From NCBI GenBank assembly GCA_945870105.1, contig CAMBRL010000004.1:1-57778 (forward strand): 57,778 nt of DNA, in the 5' to 3' direction. The notes below the pieces were generated by a model, which was given only the letters and a program-made list of their open reading frames with translations, was not told the origin of the DNA and did no database searches. A program made the position numbers and the translations under genes. Positions within the stretch are counted from its first letter, which is position 1; each line of letters starts with the position of its first letter. This document shows, piece by piece, positions 1-8,052 of the stretch. This stretch comes from Chitinophaga pinensis (lineage in GTDB: Bacteria; Bacteroidota; Bacteroidia; SXHM01).

Positions 1-27
1 TCCTTGTATAAATTGCATGGAATAAAG

Positions 28-50
28 ATAAGAATCCTCTTGATTCTTAT
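28..50 (-). terminator. Probable terminator of the first gene
   Basis: A 9-bp perfect stem (ATAAGAATC / GATTCTTAT) with a CTCTT loop lies 20-45 bases beyond the stop of the minus-strand gene ending at 72. On the minus strand it is followed by a short T-rich tract. The U-tract is weak, so termination may be partial. Confidence 0.45.
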
Positions 51-71
51 TTTATAACAACAAGAAAGTAT

Positions 72-932
72 TCAACAAAATGGTGTTGAGTTTTTAGACA
101 GTTTGACGTTGTAAGGCTCAACCGAGCTGCCTGCTGTGTAGAAGAATAAGGTTTCGGTGCCTAAGTTTTCAATTTCAAAAAGTTGTTCAGGTTCAAAATC
201 ATGAACGATGTTATGAACCTGCATAGCGTTTACAAAGCCTTCAAATTCCAGGTCATCATCATCGGGGTAGGCGCCCCGCAGGGTTACCAGGTCAAAGAAA
301 ATGGCAATCTGTTTTGAGTTGCTTCTGTAAATGTCCATGAGTCTGCCAAGTACTGCATACATAGCCTCTGAACAGGTAATGCGTTGCAACTCCAGTTCAG
401 CGCTTTTGGAGCTAACTATACCTTCGAGTCCTTTCTGCACGTTACGGGCATCCACCAGCAAATTATAAAAATCAACAATGTCGGATTTTACGGTAGCAAG
501 CGCTGCATCCGTTCCTATGCTTACGATTAGCACGGCCAATGCTGAAATGCGCGATTCTATTTCGCCTCTTTGAAATGGTTTGCGCAATTGAGGAAACAAC
601 TTTATATACTCTTCTTTTCCTCTGGAATAAACAACCTGAATACGAACATCAAACTCTTCAATCTTTTCGGAGCTCAGTAGATTCAGCAACTTATAAACCT
701 TTACAGTAGCACCTCTGTATGCAGCTTTATTGCTTTTCCATGTTGTGTAAGCATTAGCGTATGTCTGTCGCGCAGGCGCAAAAAACAAATGAACAGGAAG
801 TATATCAGGATTGCTTTGCTGCCCCCACAGCTTATTGGCAGTGTTTATAGAAATGATATACATTTTTTTAAAACTACCCTTAGTACCATTATCAAAAGGG
901 TTTTCGGTGAAAGGCCAAACAGGAGTGCTCAT
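72..932 (-). CDS. Unassigned conserved-looking cytoplasmic protein
   Basis: I do not recognise this 286-residue protein. The start is placed at the ATG at 932; a TTG two codons upstream also opens the frame but is less likely. There is no signal peptide, lipobox or membrane segment. The middle (about residues 60-200) is rich in Leu, Ala, Lys and Glu and looks helical, with sequences such as LSSEKIEEFD and SSKSAELELQ. A DDDDLEFEGF acidic patch follows near residue 225, and a beta-like C-terminus ends in STPFC. It stands alone between a probable terminator and a non-coding repeat region. Codon use resembles its neighbours and the frame is uninterrupted, so it is probably real. Confidence 0.7.
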   Translation of the reverse strand: MSTPVWPFTENPFDNGTKGSFKKMYIISINTANKLWGQQSNPDILPVHLFFAPARQTYANAYTTWKSNKAAYRGATVKVYKLLNLLSSEKIEEFDVRIQVVYSRGKEEYIKLFPQLRKPFQRGEIESRISALAVLIVSIGTDAALATVKSDIVDFYNLLVDARNVQKGLEGIVSSKSAELELQRITCSEAMYAVLGRLMDIYRSNSKQIAIFFDLVTLRGAYPDDDDLEFEGFVNAMQVHNIVHDFEPEQLFEIENLGTETLFFYTAGSSVEPYNVKLSKNSTPFC

Positions 933-1098
933 CTTCAACTACATTTTAGGATTAGACATAAGCCGGTTACTAATATTAATAACGCAGCTTTTCATCCTTT
1001 AGTATTGAACATGAAAAATAATCTGCAACAATGCCATCCGATGATGCCGAACAACTTTCCGCACTTGTATAATGCTGTTCGCTTTAAACCCAACACCG

Positions 1099-1359
1099 TT
1101 GGCATTTAGCCAAGGTTGTTCGGCTTGAAGCCAATAGGATTGGCATTTCGCCAATGAGTTTCGGAACAATGGGATTAGCCTTGGTATTTTACCAACGAGT
1201 TTGGGAACGATGGGGTTAATGCTGGCATTTTGCTAATGGGTTCGGGAACGATGGGGTTAATGCTGGCATTTAGCCAATGGGTTTGGGAGCGTTGGGATTA
1301 ACATTGGCATTTCGCCAATGAGTTTGGGAACGATGAGATTAACGTTGGCATTTTGCCAA
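1099..1359. repeat. Array A: seven 41-bp units with a hairpin core
   Basis: Seven units start at 1099, 1140, 1181, 1222, 1263, 1304 and 1345, an exact 41-bp period. Each begins with a 15-base inverted repeat of the form TTGGC-ATTTT-GCCAA, followed by a spacer related to GGGTTTGGGAACGATGGGG. In the unit at 1181 both arms changed together (TTGGT / ACCAA), preserving pairing. A related mini-hairpin (GGCTTGAAGCC) sits at 1122-1132. 41 is not a multiple of three, so this is not a coding repeat. The rest of 933-1440 shows no gene that I can support. Confidence 0.9.
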
Positions 1360-1440
1360 TGGGTTTGGGTGGGATGGGAATGGCGTTGGGGGAAATTAGA
1401 TGATGTTCCGTTTACCAGAGATTAAGTAATGCAATTAGGA

Positions 1441-1467
1441 GATTGCTGCGCTGCGCTCGCAATGACG
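1441..1467. repeat. Half copy of a dispersed GATTGC...CGCAATGACG repeat
   Basis: The segment matches the right half of the complete palindromic repeat at 35431-35506 (GATTGCT-CG-CT-CGCTCGCAATGACG pattern). It sits immediately beyond the stop of the aminopeptidase gene. It appears to be a truncated copy of that dispersed element. Confidence 0.6.
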
Positions 1468-1470
1468 GTG

Positions 1471-3885
1471 CTACTTCCCAATCACCACCTTCTCCGCACC
1501 CAGCACCACCTCATTTCTGCAAAGTGTAACAACATAGGTTCCGGCTGCAAGTGACGAAACATCCCATTTAACAGCACTTTGTTGCGGATATACTAACGTA
1601 GTGAAAACAAGATTTCCGTTAATGTCGCTGATGTTAATCAATGCAGGTTGATTGCCGTCTAATTTGAATTCAATGTTACAAACGTTGCGGGTTGGGTTTG
1701 GATATACTTTCAAAGTGGGCAAATAATTATTCGCCCCTACGGAAATACCTAAATCAAAATCACGGATACCGAATGCATACTCACCTTTCTTTAAGGTATC
1801 AACGGTTATGCTTCCTCTTTTGTCGGTGTGCGAAGTGCCGGTTGTGATGGTATATCCGTTTACTTCCTGCCATTCAAAGCCTGCACCGGGGCGGTAATAC
1901 ATGATGAGGCTGTCTTCAACATTGGTGATAAGTGTATGGTCAATATATCCGCTTCCTGCACTTGTGCTGCCATCGTAAGTGAATGTTGCGCTGGCATGAA
2001 AATCATTATTGAATAAACCATCTGCGCTCCAGTAGTGATAATCAGAAAGGTAAACTCCTGTCTGCGGATTAATAAAATTATCGGGCGCAACGTAATGGTT
2101 TTCTATCCTTATTAATGAACTGTCGCTACCTGCAATCAGCACGTTTACTTTTACATTGGTTTGTTTCAAAACCTTTTCGCCCGTTGTGTTGGTCCATAGT
2201 TCGTAATCGCAAATAGCATCACTCATCTTTTCATCGCGGTCAATGGTAAGCATGGTTGGCATAAAATGAATTTGTGTTACCAGCGTATCGGTTAATCCTT
2301 CTGTTTCCATTACTACGGTTGTATCATTTCCAAACTCATTTCTGAAGGTAAAGCGCAAAGGCATTTTATAAATATGAGTGTTGCCTTGCTGTTTCTGGCA
2401 CAGATACATGGTTACCAGAAAGTCATTATCTAATTGTGGAAGCACATTAAATGAATCAATGGCAAAGTGGGGTAGGCCGGGAGTAAACACCCAGTCTTCA
2501 AAGAAACGATCAAGGTTCATTCCGGAAGAAGCTGCTAATTCATCACGCAGGTTATAGCTGTCGGCATTACTGAAACCAAGATTATTCATGTAGGCTTTTA
2601 CTCCGGCAAAAAAAGCGGTATCGCCCATATAATTGCGCAGAGTGTGGGCAATGTCGGCACCTTTATCATACACGGTATTGCCGTAAGTCTGTGCATGAGG
2701 AACGGCATTCAGTGCAATAAAACTTCCGTCTTTAATATGCGCGAATTGCACTACCTGTCTATGATTGTTACGCACCGATTCTTTGTAGGCCTCAACTCCG
2801 TAAAGACCTTCGGTAAAAATATGTTCGCTGTAAACGGCAAAGCCTTCATTCAGCCACATGTCTTCCTGTGAGCGGCAGGTAACAAGATCGCCAAACCACA
2901 TGTGTGAGAGTTCGTGTGCCCATAATGTTTCGTAGCTCAGCGTTCCGTTTACAAACGCTTTACCTATGTGAATACTGCTGGCGTGTTCCATTGCACCTGC
3001 TGTAAAAGGAACTGAAACGTAACCAACTTTATCCCATTGGTAAGGACCGTAATGGTTAATGAAAATAGACAAGGCAGTATCTAAATGTATAAAGGTGGCA
3101 ATAGTTTCGGCACTGTCTTCGGGCAATACAGCTAACTCAACAGGAATATTCTGATAGGTTCTTTCTATCGTATAAAACTTAGCCACAGCCATAGAAGCAA
3201 GATAGGTAGCAATAGGATCATTCATTGTCCATTTCCATGTTTTAGTTCCGTCACCGTTGTTTATTTCCTGTTGCAATGTACCGTTGCAAAATGCTTTGTA
3301 AGCACTCAATGTCCGTATGCTGAAATCGTATGTGCTGCGGTCGGTAAACTCATCAATGCAGGGAAACCAGCATCTTCCGAATACATGAGGATTGGCAGCA
3401 AAGCCAACACCAATGTTAAACGCATAATTCTGTCCCTGAAAATAATAACCACCAAAATTAGAATCATCACGTTGCGGATTACCATGATAACTGATGCTGA
3501 TAAGAATAGATTGTCCATTATTGAGTGGATAAGGCGGAGTAATTCTGAGCGCAGTATCGTTGTAGGTATATGTTAAATTCTGGTTGCCTGCTTTAACGGA
3601 ATCAATTGTGAATTGCAGCAGCGAAAGCGAAATAAGATTGACATTGTTTTGTTTTGCTTCAACATTCAGTTTTACGTTGGCACGAATTGATTTATTTGTA
3701 AAATCGATGGTATCAACACGAATGCTGTAATGCCTGATATGAATAGTGTCGCTTACTTCAGCAACATCAGCAGTTGAAGGCAAACCACCTGGTAGTTGTT
3801 TACTTAAACGGCAGATGGATTCGGTTTGGGCAGAGGAGAGAAGTGAAATAAAATTAATTAAAATAAGGAATAAGAATTTTCTCAT
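1471..3885 (-). CDS. Secreted M1-family zinc aminopeptidase with T9SS sorting domain
   Basis: The 804-residue precursor starts with a signal peptide (about residues 1-19, ending SSAQ). An M1 N-terminal beta domain follows. The gluzincin site is HELSH at 324-328 with the third ligand Glu347 in NEGFA, the HExxH-18-E spacing of M1 peptidases. The substrate-recognition motif usually written GAMEN is GAMEH here (297-301). Past the catalytic domain are beta-rich segments and a C-terminal T9SS sorting domain beginning near VYPNPTRN (about residue 726). The protein should therefore be exported by the type IX system and release N-terminal residues from peptides outside the cell. It is 27 bases from the upstream FAD oxidoreductase gene on the same strand, so cotranscription is possible. 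Confidence 0.92.
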   Translation of the reverse strand: MRKFLFLILINFISLLSSAQTESICRLSKQLPGGLPSTADVAEVSDTIHIRHYSIRVDTIDFTNKSIRANVKLNVEAKQNNVNLISLSLLQFTIDSVKAGNQNLTYTYNDTALRITPPYPLNNGQSILISISYHGNPQRDDSNFGGYYFQGQNYAFNIGVGFAANPHVFGRCWFPCIDEFTDRSTYDFSIRTLSAYKAFCNGTLQQEINNGDGTKTWKWTMNDPIATYLASMAVAKFYTIERTYQNIPVELAVLPEDSAETIATFIHLDTALSIFINHYGPYQWDKVGYVSVPFTAGAMEHASSIHIGKAFVNGTLSYETLWAHELSHMWFGDLVTCRSQEDMWLNEGFAVYSEHIFTEGLYGVEAYKESVRNNHRQVVQFAHIKDGSFIALNAVPHAQTYGNTVYDKGADIAHTLRNYMGDTAFFAGVKAYMNNLGFSNADSYNLRDELAASSGMNLDRFFEDWVFTPGLPHFAIDSFNVLPQLDNDFLVTMYLCQKQQGNTHIYKMPLRFTFRNEFGNDTTVVMETEGLTDTLVTQIHFMPTMLTIDRDEKMSDAICDYELWTNTTGEKVLKQTNVKVNVLIAGSDSSLIRIENHYVAPDNFINPQTGVYLSDYHYWSADGLFNNDFHASATFTYDGSTSAGSGYIDHTLITNVEDSLIMYYRPGAGFEWQEVNGYTITTGTSHTDKRGSITVDTLKKGEYAFGIRDFDLGISVGANNYLPTLKVYPNPTRNVCNIEFKLDGNQPALINISDINGNLVFTTLVYPQQSAVKWDVSSLAAGTYVVTLCRNEVVLGAEKVVIGK

Positions 3886-3912
3886 TTTGATAATTTGTTC
3901 GTCAACACAAAA

Positions 3913-5109
3913 TTAAAGATTTTCTCCGGCCAACTTACCCGCTGCCCAACCTGTTTGCAAACAGGTGCCTATTACTCTTGCGCTGGCAATTGCTTTTTCA
4001 GTTGCCGAAATATTTTTCCCTGCAAAGAAAAGATTAGTGAAGTTGGCTGATTGAAGACAACGTGCAGGTATTTGGTAAAAATCATCTTCTGTAAAATAAT
4101 CCATTTTCACTTTGTTGTCGTTGCCCCAGAATTCAACAGGCCATGCACCATTGGCGATGCTGTCATCAAATTTGCGGCAGTCCAGCACATCAGTTTCGGT
4201 GAGGGTATATTTTCCCATTGGTCTTCTACCGGTTCGCAAACCTGCTTCGGTAGCCACAAAGCTGATGTGTGCATTGCGGAAGGCTTCAACATTGTTTTTC
4301 AGGTAATCAAAAACAGCATTCACGCTTTTGCGGGCAGCCAGTTCTACTTCTGTGGCTTTATTATCGCTGTTATCAATGGTTAAAGGAATACCGATTTTAA
4401 GCATGGCACTCTTATCACGAAACGAATCAGGAACAATGGAAACCCATTGCAGTTCGGGTGCAAGTCTGTCCTCATTAACAGCGCGTTTCAGTTCACGCGC
4501 AATATGAAAACCCAATGATTCGGGTAATAATGTTTCAATGTTCTCAACGGTAAAAACCTGAGCCGATGCCTGATATTCTTTTTCCTCTACCACCGTTTCA
4601 CCTGCAAGAAAACAAACGGAAGCCTCACCGCTGCAATCAATAAATGCATTGGCAGTAAATTTTAGTTTGCGGTCGTAAACAAAGGCTTCTACCGCGGTTA
4701 CTTTTTCATCATTCGTTTCTACATTAAACACGGTTGAATGGTAATAAGGCTGTATTCCATTTTTTGCAAGCAACTCATCACAAACCGTTTTAAAGTCAAA
4801 ATAATTGTAGGGCAGGTAATACAATCCGTTGGTGCCGCCTCGTGGTTTTGTTGCTGAGCGTTGTTGCAGTTTATCTGCAAACTCTTTCATAAAGCCATCG
4901 CTTACATACTTGGCTTCGTTTTTAAAGCTGCGCAGGTATAGTCCGCAAATGGTGCCAACAGCTGAAGCAGTGGCTCTGCCACCGGGAAAGGAGTTCTTCT
5001 CAAGCAGCACAACACCCAAACCTTCGCGTGCAACTGCTATAGCGGCTGCAACACCTGCTGCACCTGCACCAACAACTACTACATCGGTTTTTATTTCCTG
5101 TGAATTCAT
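3913..5109 (-). CDS. FAD-dependent oxidoreductase (FAD_oxidored family)
   Basis: This 398-residue protein opens with a classical dinucleotide-binding fold: VVVVGAGAAGVAAAIA near residues 10-25, then LLEKNSFPGGRAT, the E..GG pattern of FAD-dependent oxidoreductases of the PF12831 type. The C-terminus has the matching FAD contact LFFAGKNISATEKAIASARVIGTC. There is no signal peptide. Its start overlaps the stop of the condensation-domain gene by four bases (ATGA), so the two are translationally coupled and belong with the upstream acyl carrier protein. In that context it may oxidise or dehydrogenate a carrier-bound or released acyl product. The substrate cannot be read from the sequence. Confidence 0.85.
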   Translation of the reverse strand: MNSQEIKTDVVVVGAGAAGVAAAIAVAREGLGVVLLEKNSFPGGRATASAVGTICGLYLRSFKNEAKYVSDGFMKEFADKLQQRSATKPRGGTNGLYYLPYNYFDFKTVCDELLAKNGIQPYYHSTVFNVETNDEKVTAVEAFVYDRKLKFTANAFIDCSGEASVCFLAGETVVEEKEYQASAQVFTVENIETLLPESLGFHIARELKRAVNEDRLAPELQWVSIVPDSFRDKSAMLKIGIPLTIDNSDNKATEVELAARKSVNAVFDYLKNNVEAFRNAHISFVATEAGLRTGRRPMGKYTLTETDVLDCRKFDDSIANGAWPVEFWGNDNKVKMDYFTEDDFYQIPARCLQSANFTNLFFAGKNISATEKAIASARVIGTCLQTGWAAGKLAGENL

Positions 5110-6326
5110 TCTATCAAAAGTGTGTCAAGAGCGATTTCAAACTTACTTATTTCATCTTCCGAAATTGCTTTGCTGTTGTAAGTCATAATTAATTTCAATG
5201 TGCCTGCATGTTTCATCATTACAAAGGTAATGTGGGGCGGACATGGGTTAGGAGGTAAGTTAAGTACTTCTACTATTTCCTTACCCATAAAGGTTTTCAT
5301 GTCGGGCAGGGTTTCTCCAACATCTGAAAACAGAAAGCTGCACACTGCGCCTTTAGTAGGCATTTTGAAAAAGAAATCATAAAGCCAGAGCGGAAGAAAA
5401 CGAAAAGTCTTTAATAAATAGGAATACGATTTAGGGCTTTGATCTTTTATCTGCTCCACCATTTGTGCCGTAATAAAAGCTGTTGCTTCGCTCAGATTAT
5501 TCAGCTTATTAAACGGAATGTTGTAAAACAAAAACGAAAGATGATTGCCCATTGCTAGCTGGTCGTTTCCCCGCAAGCGCTGGTTTTGTGGAACGGGAAG
5601 AAAGAAGCTATCACCATTACCTGCAAAAATGGTTTGCTTCAAAGCCATTGATACCGCAGCAAGGTAAAACGCACTTCGCGAAAGGCGCGCACCGTTCTTT
5701 GCTGCATTTTCTTCAATTAATATGGTTTGTTTATCATCAAAATCAAGGATAAAGGTTTTTGTTACAACTTCAGCGGCAACAAGCTTTGCCATGTGTTTTG
5801 GTGTTTTCCTAAACACCAGCAGTGTTGCTTTCAGTGTATGAACAAGCTGTTGTATAAGAGGAGTTGTATCTTTTACTCCTTCTGTTAAAGGTAAAAGCGG
5901 TGGTTTTATAGTTCCGTCAATCAGTCTGGCTATTTGCTGAATTCCCATGTTATCGGCAAGCACATGATGAACTAAAATAAGCACCTTCGTGTTTGTTACA
6001 TCTTGAAAAAGTGCAATGTCTATCAAACCTTCGGAAACCTTCGCGGATTTATAAGGAAACTCAGTTAAGCTAACCGGGTATTGTTCTTCTCCATTTATCC
6101 ATCGGGGTATTGATAATGTATTATCCGTTACCTGCAAGGAATTCAGTTGCGTAAGAAAACTGTTTGCGTTTACAACTTTTCGCAGTTCTTCCAACTCAAT
6201 TCTTCCCTTTACTTCAATGCTTAACTGAATAATATTTCCTGTTGGTTGATTAAGCCGGATATGCCTGTCGAGCAGTAATTGAAATTTATCTGCACCAGAA
6301 ATTTTATGAGATAAAGCTGCTTCCAT
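5106..6326 (-). CDS. Stand-alone condensation-domain acyltransferase
   Basis: The 406-residue protein has the condensation-domain active site HHxxxDxxG as HHVLADNMG (His120, His121, Asp125, Gly128). Length and layout match a free-standing NRPS condensation or PapA5/WES-like acyltransferase domain; FLPVPQNQRLRG and GNHLSFLF fit later structural motifs. No adenylation or carrier domain is attached. A separate acyl carrier protein gene ends nine bases upstream and the downstream FAD oxidoreductase overlaps by four bases, giving a three-gene operon. The likely reaction is transfer of a carrier-bound acyl group to an amine or alcohol; the acceptor is unknown. The family call is firm, the specific reaction is inference. 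Confidence 0.82.
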   Translation of the reverse strand: MEAALSHKISGADKFQLLLDRHIRLNQPTGNIIQLSIEVKGRIELEELRKVVNANSFLTQLNSLQVTDNTLSIPRWINGEEQYPVSLTEFPYKSAKVSEGLIDIALFQDVTNTKVLILVHHVLADNMGIQQIARLIDGTIKPPLLPLTEGVKDTTPLIQQLVHTLKATLLVFRKTPKHMAKLVAAEVVTKTFILDFDDKQTILIEENAAKNGARLSRSAFYLAAVSMALKQTIFAGNGDSFFLPVPQNQRLRGNDQLAMGNHLSFLFYNIPFNKLNNLSEATAFITAQMVEQIKDQSPKSYSYLLKTFRFLPLWLYDFFFKMPTKGAVCSFLFSDVGETLPDMKTFMGKEIVEVLNLPPNPCPPHITFVMMKHAGTLKLIMTYNSKAISEDEISKFEIALDTLLIE

Positions 6327-6335
6327 TCAGCTTTT

Positions 6336-6593
6336 TTATTTATTGTTGAGCAATTGAAAGACACATTCGCTCATAGAATCAATGTTGCTGAGATTAGCGG
6401 GGATAAGCATGGTGTCGGGAATTACCACTCCAAACTGACGCTCAATAAAAAGAATAATTTCTATTACCGAATAGGAATCAACTCCGGTTTTGGATAAGTT
6501 GCTGTTGCTGTCAAACGCTACTTGTTGCGCCAGAATATTAGTTCGCACAAAGTTTACAAGTGTTTCAGTAATGTGTTCTTTACTTATTGCCAT
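6336..6593 (-). CDS. Acyl carrier protein
   Basis: This 85-residue protein is a discrete carrier protein: four-helix length, with the phosphopantetheine attachment serine in GVDSYSVIEI (Ser40). The typical DSL is DSY here. It sits at the head of the minus-strand run ACP, condensation enzyme, FAD oxidoreductase, separated from the next gene by only nine bases. It is therefore more likely a pathway-specific carrier than the fatty-acid synthesis ACP, which normally neighbours fabF and rnc. A phosphopantetheinyl transferase must come from elsewhere in the genome. Confidence 0.88.
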   Translation of the reverse strand: MAISKEHITETLVNFVRTNILAQQVAFDSNSNLSKTGVDSYSVIEIILFIERQFGVVIPDTMLIPANLSNIDSMSECVFQLLNNK

Positions 6594-6619
6594 TTCGCAG
6601 CGAAAGTAAATTAAATTTG
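6587..6619 (+). promoter_or_regulatory. Bacteroidota-type promoter for the MpaB-like gene
   Basis: TTG (6587-6589) and TAAATTTG (6612-6619) are spaced 22 bases apart, close to the Bacteroidota -33/-7 pattern with the -7 motif TAnnTTTG. The start codon is at 6636, so the leader would be about ten bases. The element overlaps the start of the divergent ACP gene. Confidence 0.45.
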
Positions 6620-6635
6620 CCCTTCTTTAATAGCA

Positions 6636-7520
6636 ATGCGCGAACAACAAGTCCTTAAAAAATTAGAACCCTTAGACACTGAAAAGGATACGCTCGAAAT
6701 TGTTCGCCTGATTGCCAACTATGATTTTGTATGGGATACCGCCCGTTCGTTAGAGTTTGCCTTGTTTCGCACGTTTGCAGTTCCTGCAATCGGTCAGCTG
6801 CTGGCTGCTACGCACGAGTTTGAAAAACGTCCGCAAAAACGCTATGACGATACCGATTTAATTCTGAGCGAAATGATGGAGCATGGCTACGACAGCGAGC
6901 GCGGCCGGCAAGCCATCAGCCGTATGAACCGTATTCACGGTCATTTCAATATAAGCAACGATGATTTTCTGTATGTACTCAGCACTTTTGTAGTTGAGCC
7001 TTACCGTTGGAACCAACGATTCGGTTATCGCATATCGGGACAAAAGGAGTTAGATACTTCTTATATTTTCTGGCGCGAGGTAGGGGCGAGGATGAACATA
7101 AAAGACATTCCAGCCAGTTTTGCCGAACTGAAAAAGTTTAACGAAGAATATGAAGCTAAGCATTTTGCTTTTACCGAAGGCAGCCGCAAGGTAGCCGATG
7201 CAACGCTTAACCTTTTTATGGGTTGGTATGTGCCAAAGTTTATGTTTCCTTCTTTTAAATATGTGTTATTTTGCTTTATGGATGATGCATTGCTCAATGC
7301 GTTTCAGTATCCCAAACCTCCGGCTATATTAAAGCTGTGTGTAAATGGAATAATGCAATTCAGAAATATATTTACTCGTCTTATTCCTTTGCGTAAAGAG
7401 CCGGTGCTGCGTACCAAACGCGAACCCATTCTCAGTTATCCTAAAGGATATGAAATTAAAAATCTGGGAGCCGAACCCGAAAAAGGAATAGGAGAGGAGT
7501 GGCTGAGGAAAAAAGGGTGA
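6636..7520 (+). CDS. MpaB/rubber-oxygenase-type (DUF2236) oxygenase
   Basis: The 294-residue protein matches the oxygenase MpaB / latex-clearing-protein fold (PF09995, earlier DUF2236): RPQKRYDDTDLI early, MNRIHGHFNIS near residue 97, then FLYVLSTFVVEPYRWNQRFG with the conserved Arg/Trp cluster, and a helical C-terminal half. Family members bind a b-type haem and cleave or oxidise hydrophobic substrates. The gene is divergent from the ACP operon across only 42 bases, which makes a shared role in lipid or polyketide-like metabolism possible but unproven. The last 40 residues are basic and probably flexible. It could also be an uncharacterised haem protein without oxygenase activity. Confidence 0.78.
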   Translation: MREQQVLKKLEPLDTEKDTLEIVRLIANYDFVWDTARSLEFALFRTFAVPAIGQLLAATHEFEKRPQKRYDDTDLILSEMMEHGYDSERGRQAISRMNRIHGHFNISNDDFLYVLSTFVVEPYRWNQRFGYRISGQKELDTSYIFWREVGARMNIKDIPASFAELKKFNEEYEAKHFAFTEGSRKVADATLNLFMGWYVPKFMFPSFKYVLFCFMDDALLNAFQYPKPPAILKLCVNGIMQFRNIFTRLIPLRKEPVLRTKREPILSYPKGYEIKNLGAEPEKGIGEEWLRKKG

Positions 7521-7566
7521 TGTTTTAAAGAAAACTGTAGTTTTGGACCCAAACAAAACTATTTCT

Positions 7567-8052
7567 ATGAAAAACCTGCTCTCTCTATCTGTTCTTGCCT
7601 TTATTATTATTCTGTTTTCGGGTTGCCCTTACAGTTCCGAAGTTACCATTGACCAGCCTTCTGTAAAATTAGACGAAAAGCTGTTGGGCAAATGGGAAGG
7701 CAAATCTTCAACGGATTATACATACACTGTAACTAAACTGGATGATAAAACTTACAATATTGATAAGAAGAGTGCCAGTACAGGAGATGTAACTAATTAC
7801 AATGCTTTTTTATCCGAGATAAACGGCACACGCTTTATGAATGTTTATGAGCCGGGCGGTGAAAACAACACCTATTACTTCTACAAAGTTGAAGTTACAT
7901 CCAGCGGATCAAAAACCACCTTAATACCGGTTACCGAAAATATTGATGAGAAATTCACCACTTCATCAGAACTGAAAGATTTCTTTAAAAAGAATATGGC
8001 AAACAGCTATTTCTTTGCTAAAGAAGAAGACATTTATATTAGAGTAGATTAA
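7567..8052 (+). CDS. Small lipoprotein of unknown function
   Basis: The start is placed at the ATG at 7567, where a lipoprotein signal begins (KNLLSLSVLAFIIILFSGC). The lipobox is FSGC, giving a mature protein of about 140 residues starting at Cys. An upstream in-frame TTG at 7543 would only lengthen the signal peptide. The mature part is polar and beta-rich (LGKWEGKSSTDYTYTVTKL), a pattern seen in small calycin-like lipoproteins, but I cannot assign it. Its end overlaps the convergent ABC-F gene by four bases. No obvious operon partner is present. Confidence 0.8.
   Translation: MKNLLSLSVLAFIIILFSGCPYSSEVTIDQPSVKLDEKLLGKWEGKSSTDYTYTVTKLDDKTYNIDKKSASTGDVTNYNAFLSEINGTRFMNVYEPGGENNTYYFYKVEVTSSGSKTTLIPVTENIDEKFTTSSELKDFFKKNMANSYFFAKEEDIYIRVD

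Noticed and set aside
1099-1359. CRISPR array
   Set aside because: Palindromic cores are regularly spaced, but the spacers are nearly identical to one another rather than unique, and no cas gene is present.
7543-7566. Upstream start (TTG at 7543) for the small lipoprotein
   Set aside because: The lipoprotein signal begins precisely at the ATG at 7567; the TTG would place eight polar residues ahead of it.
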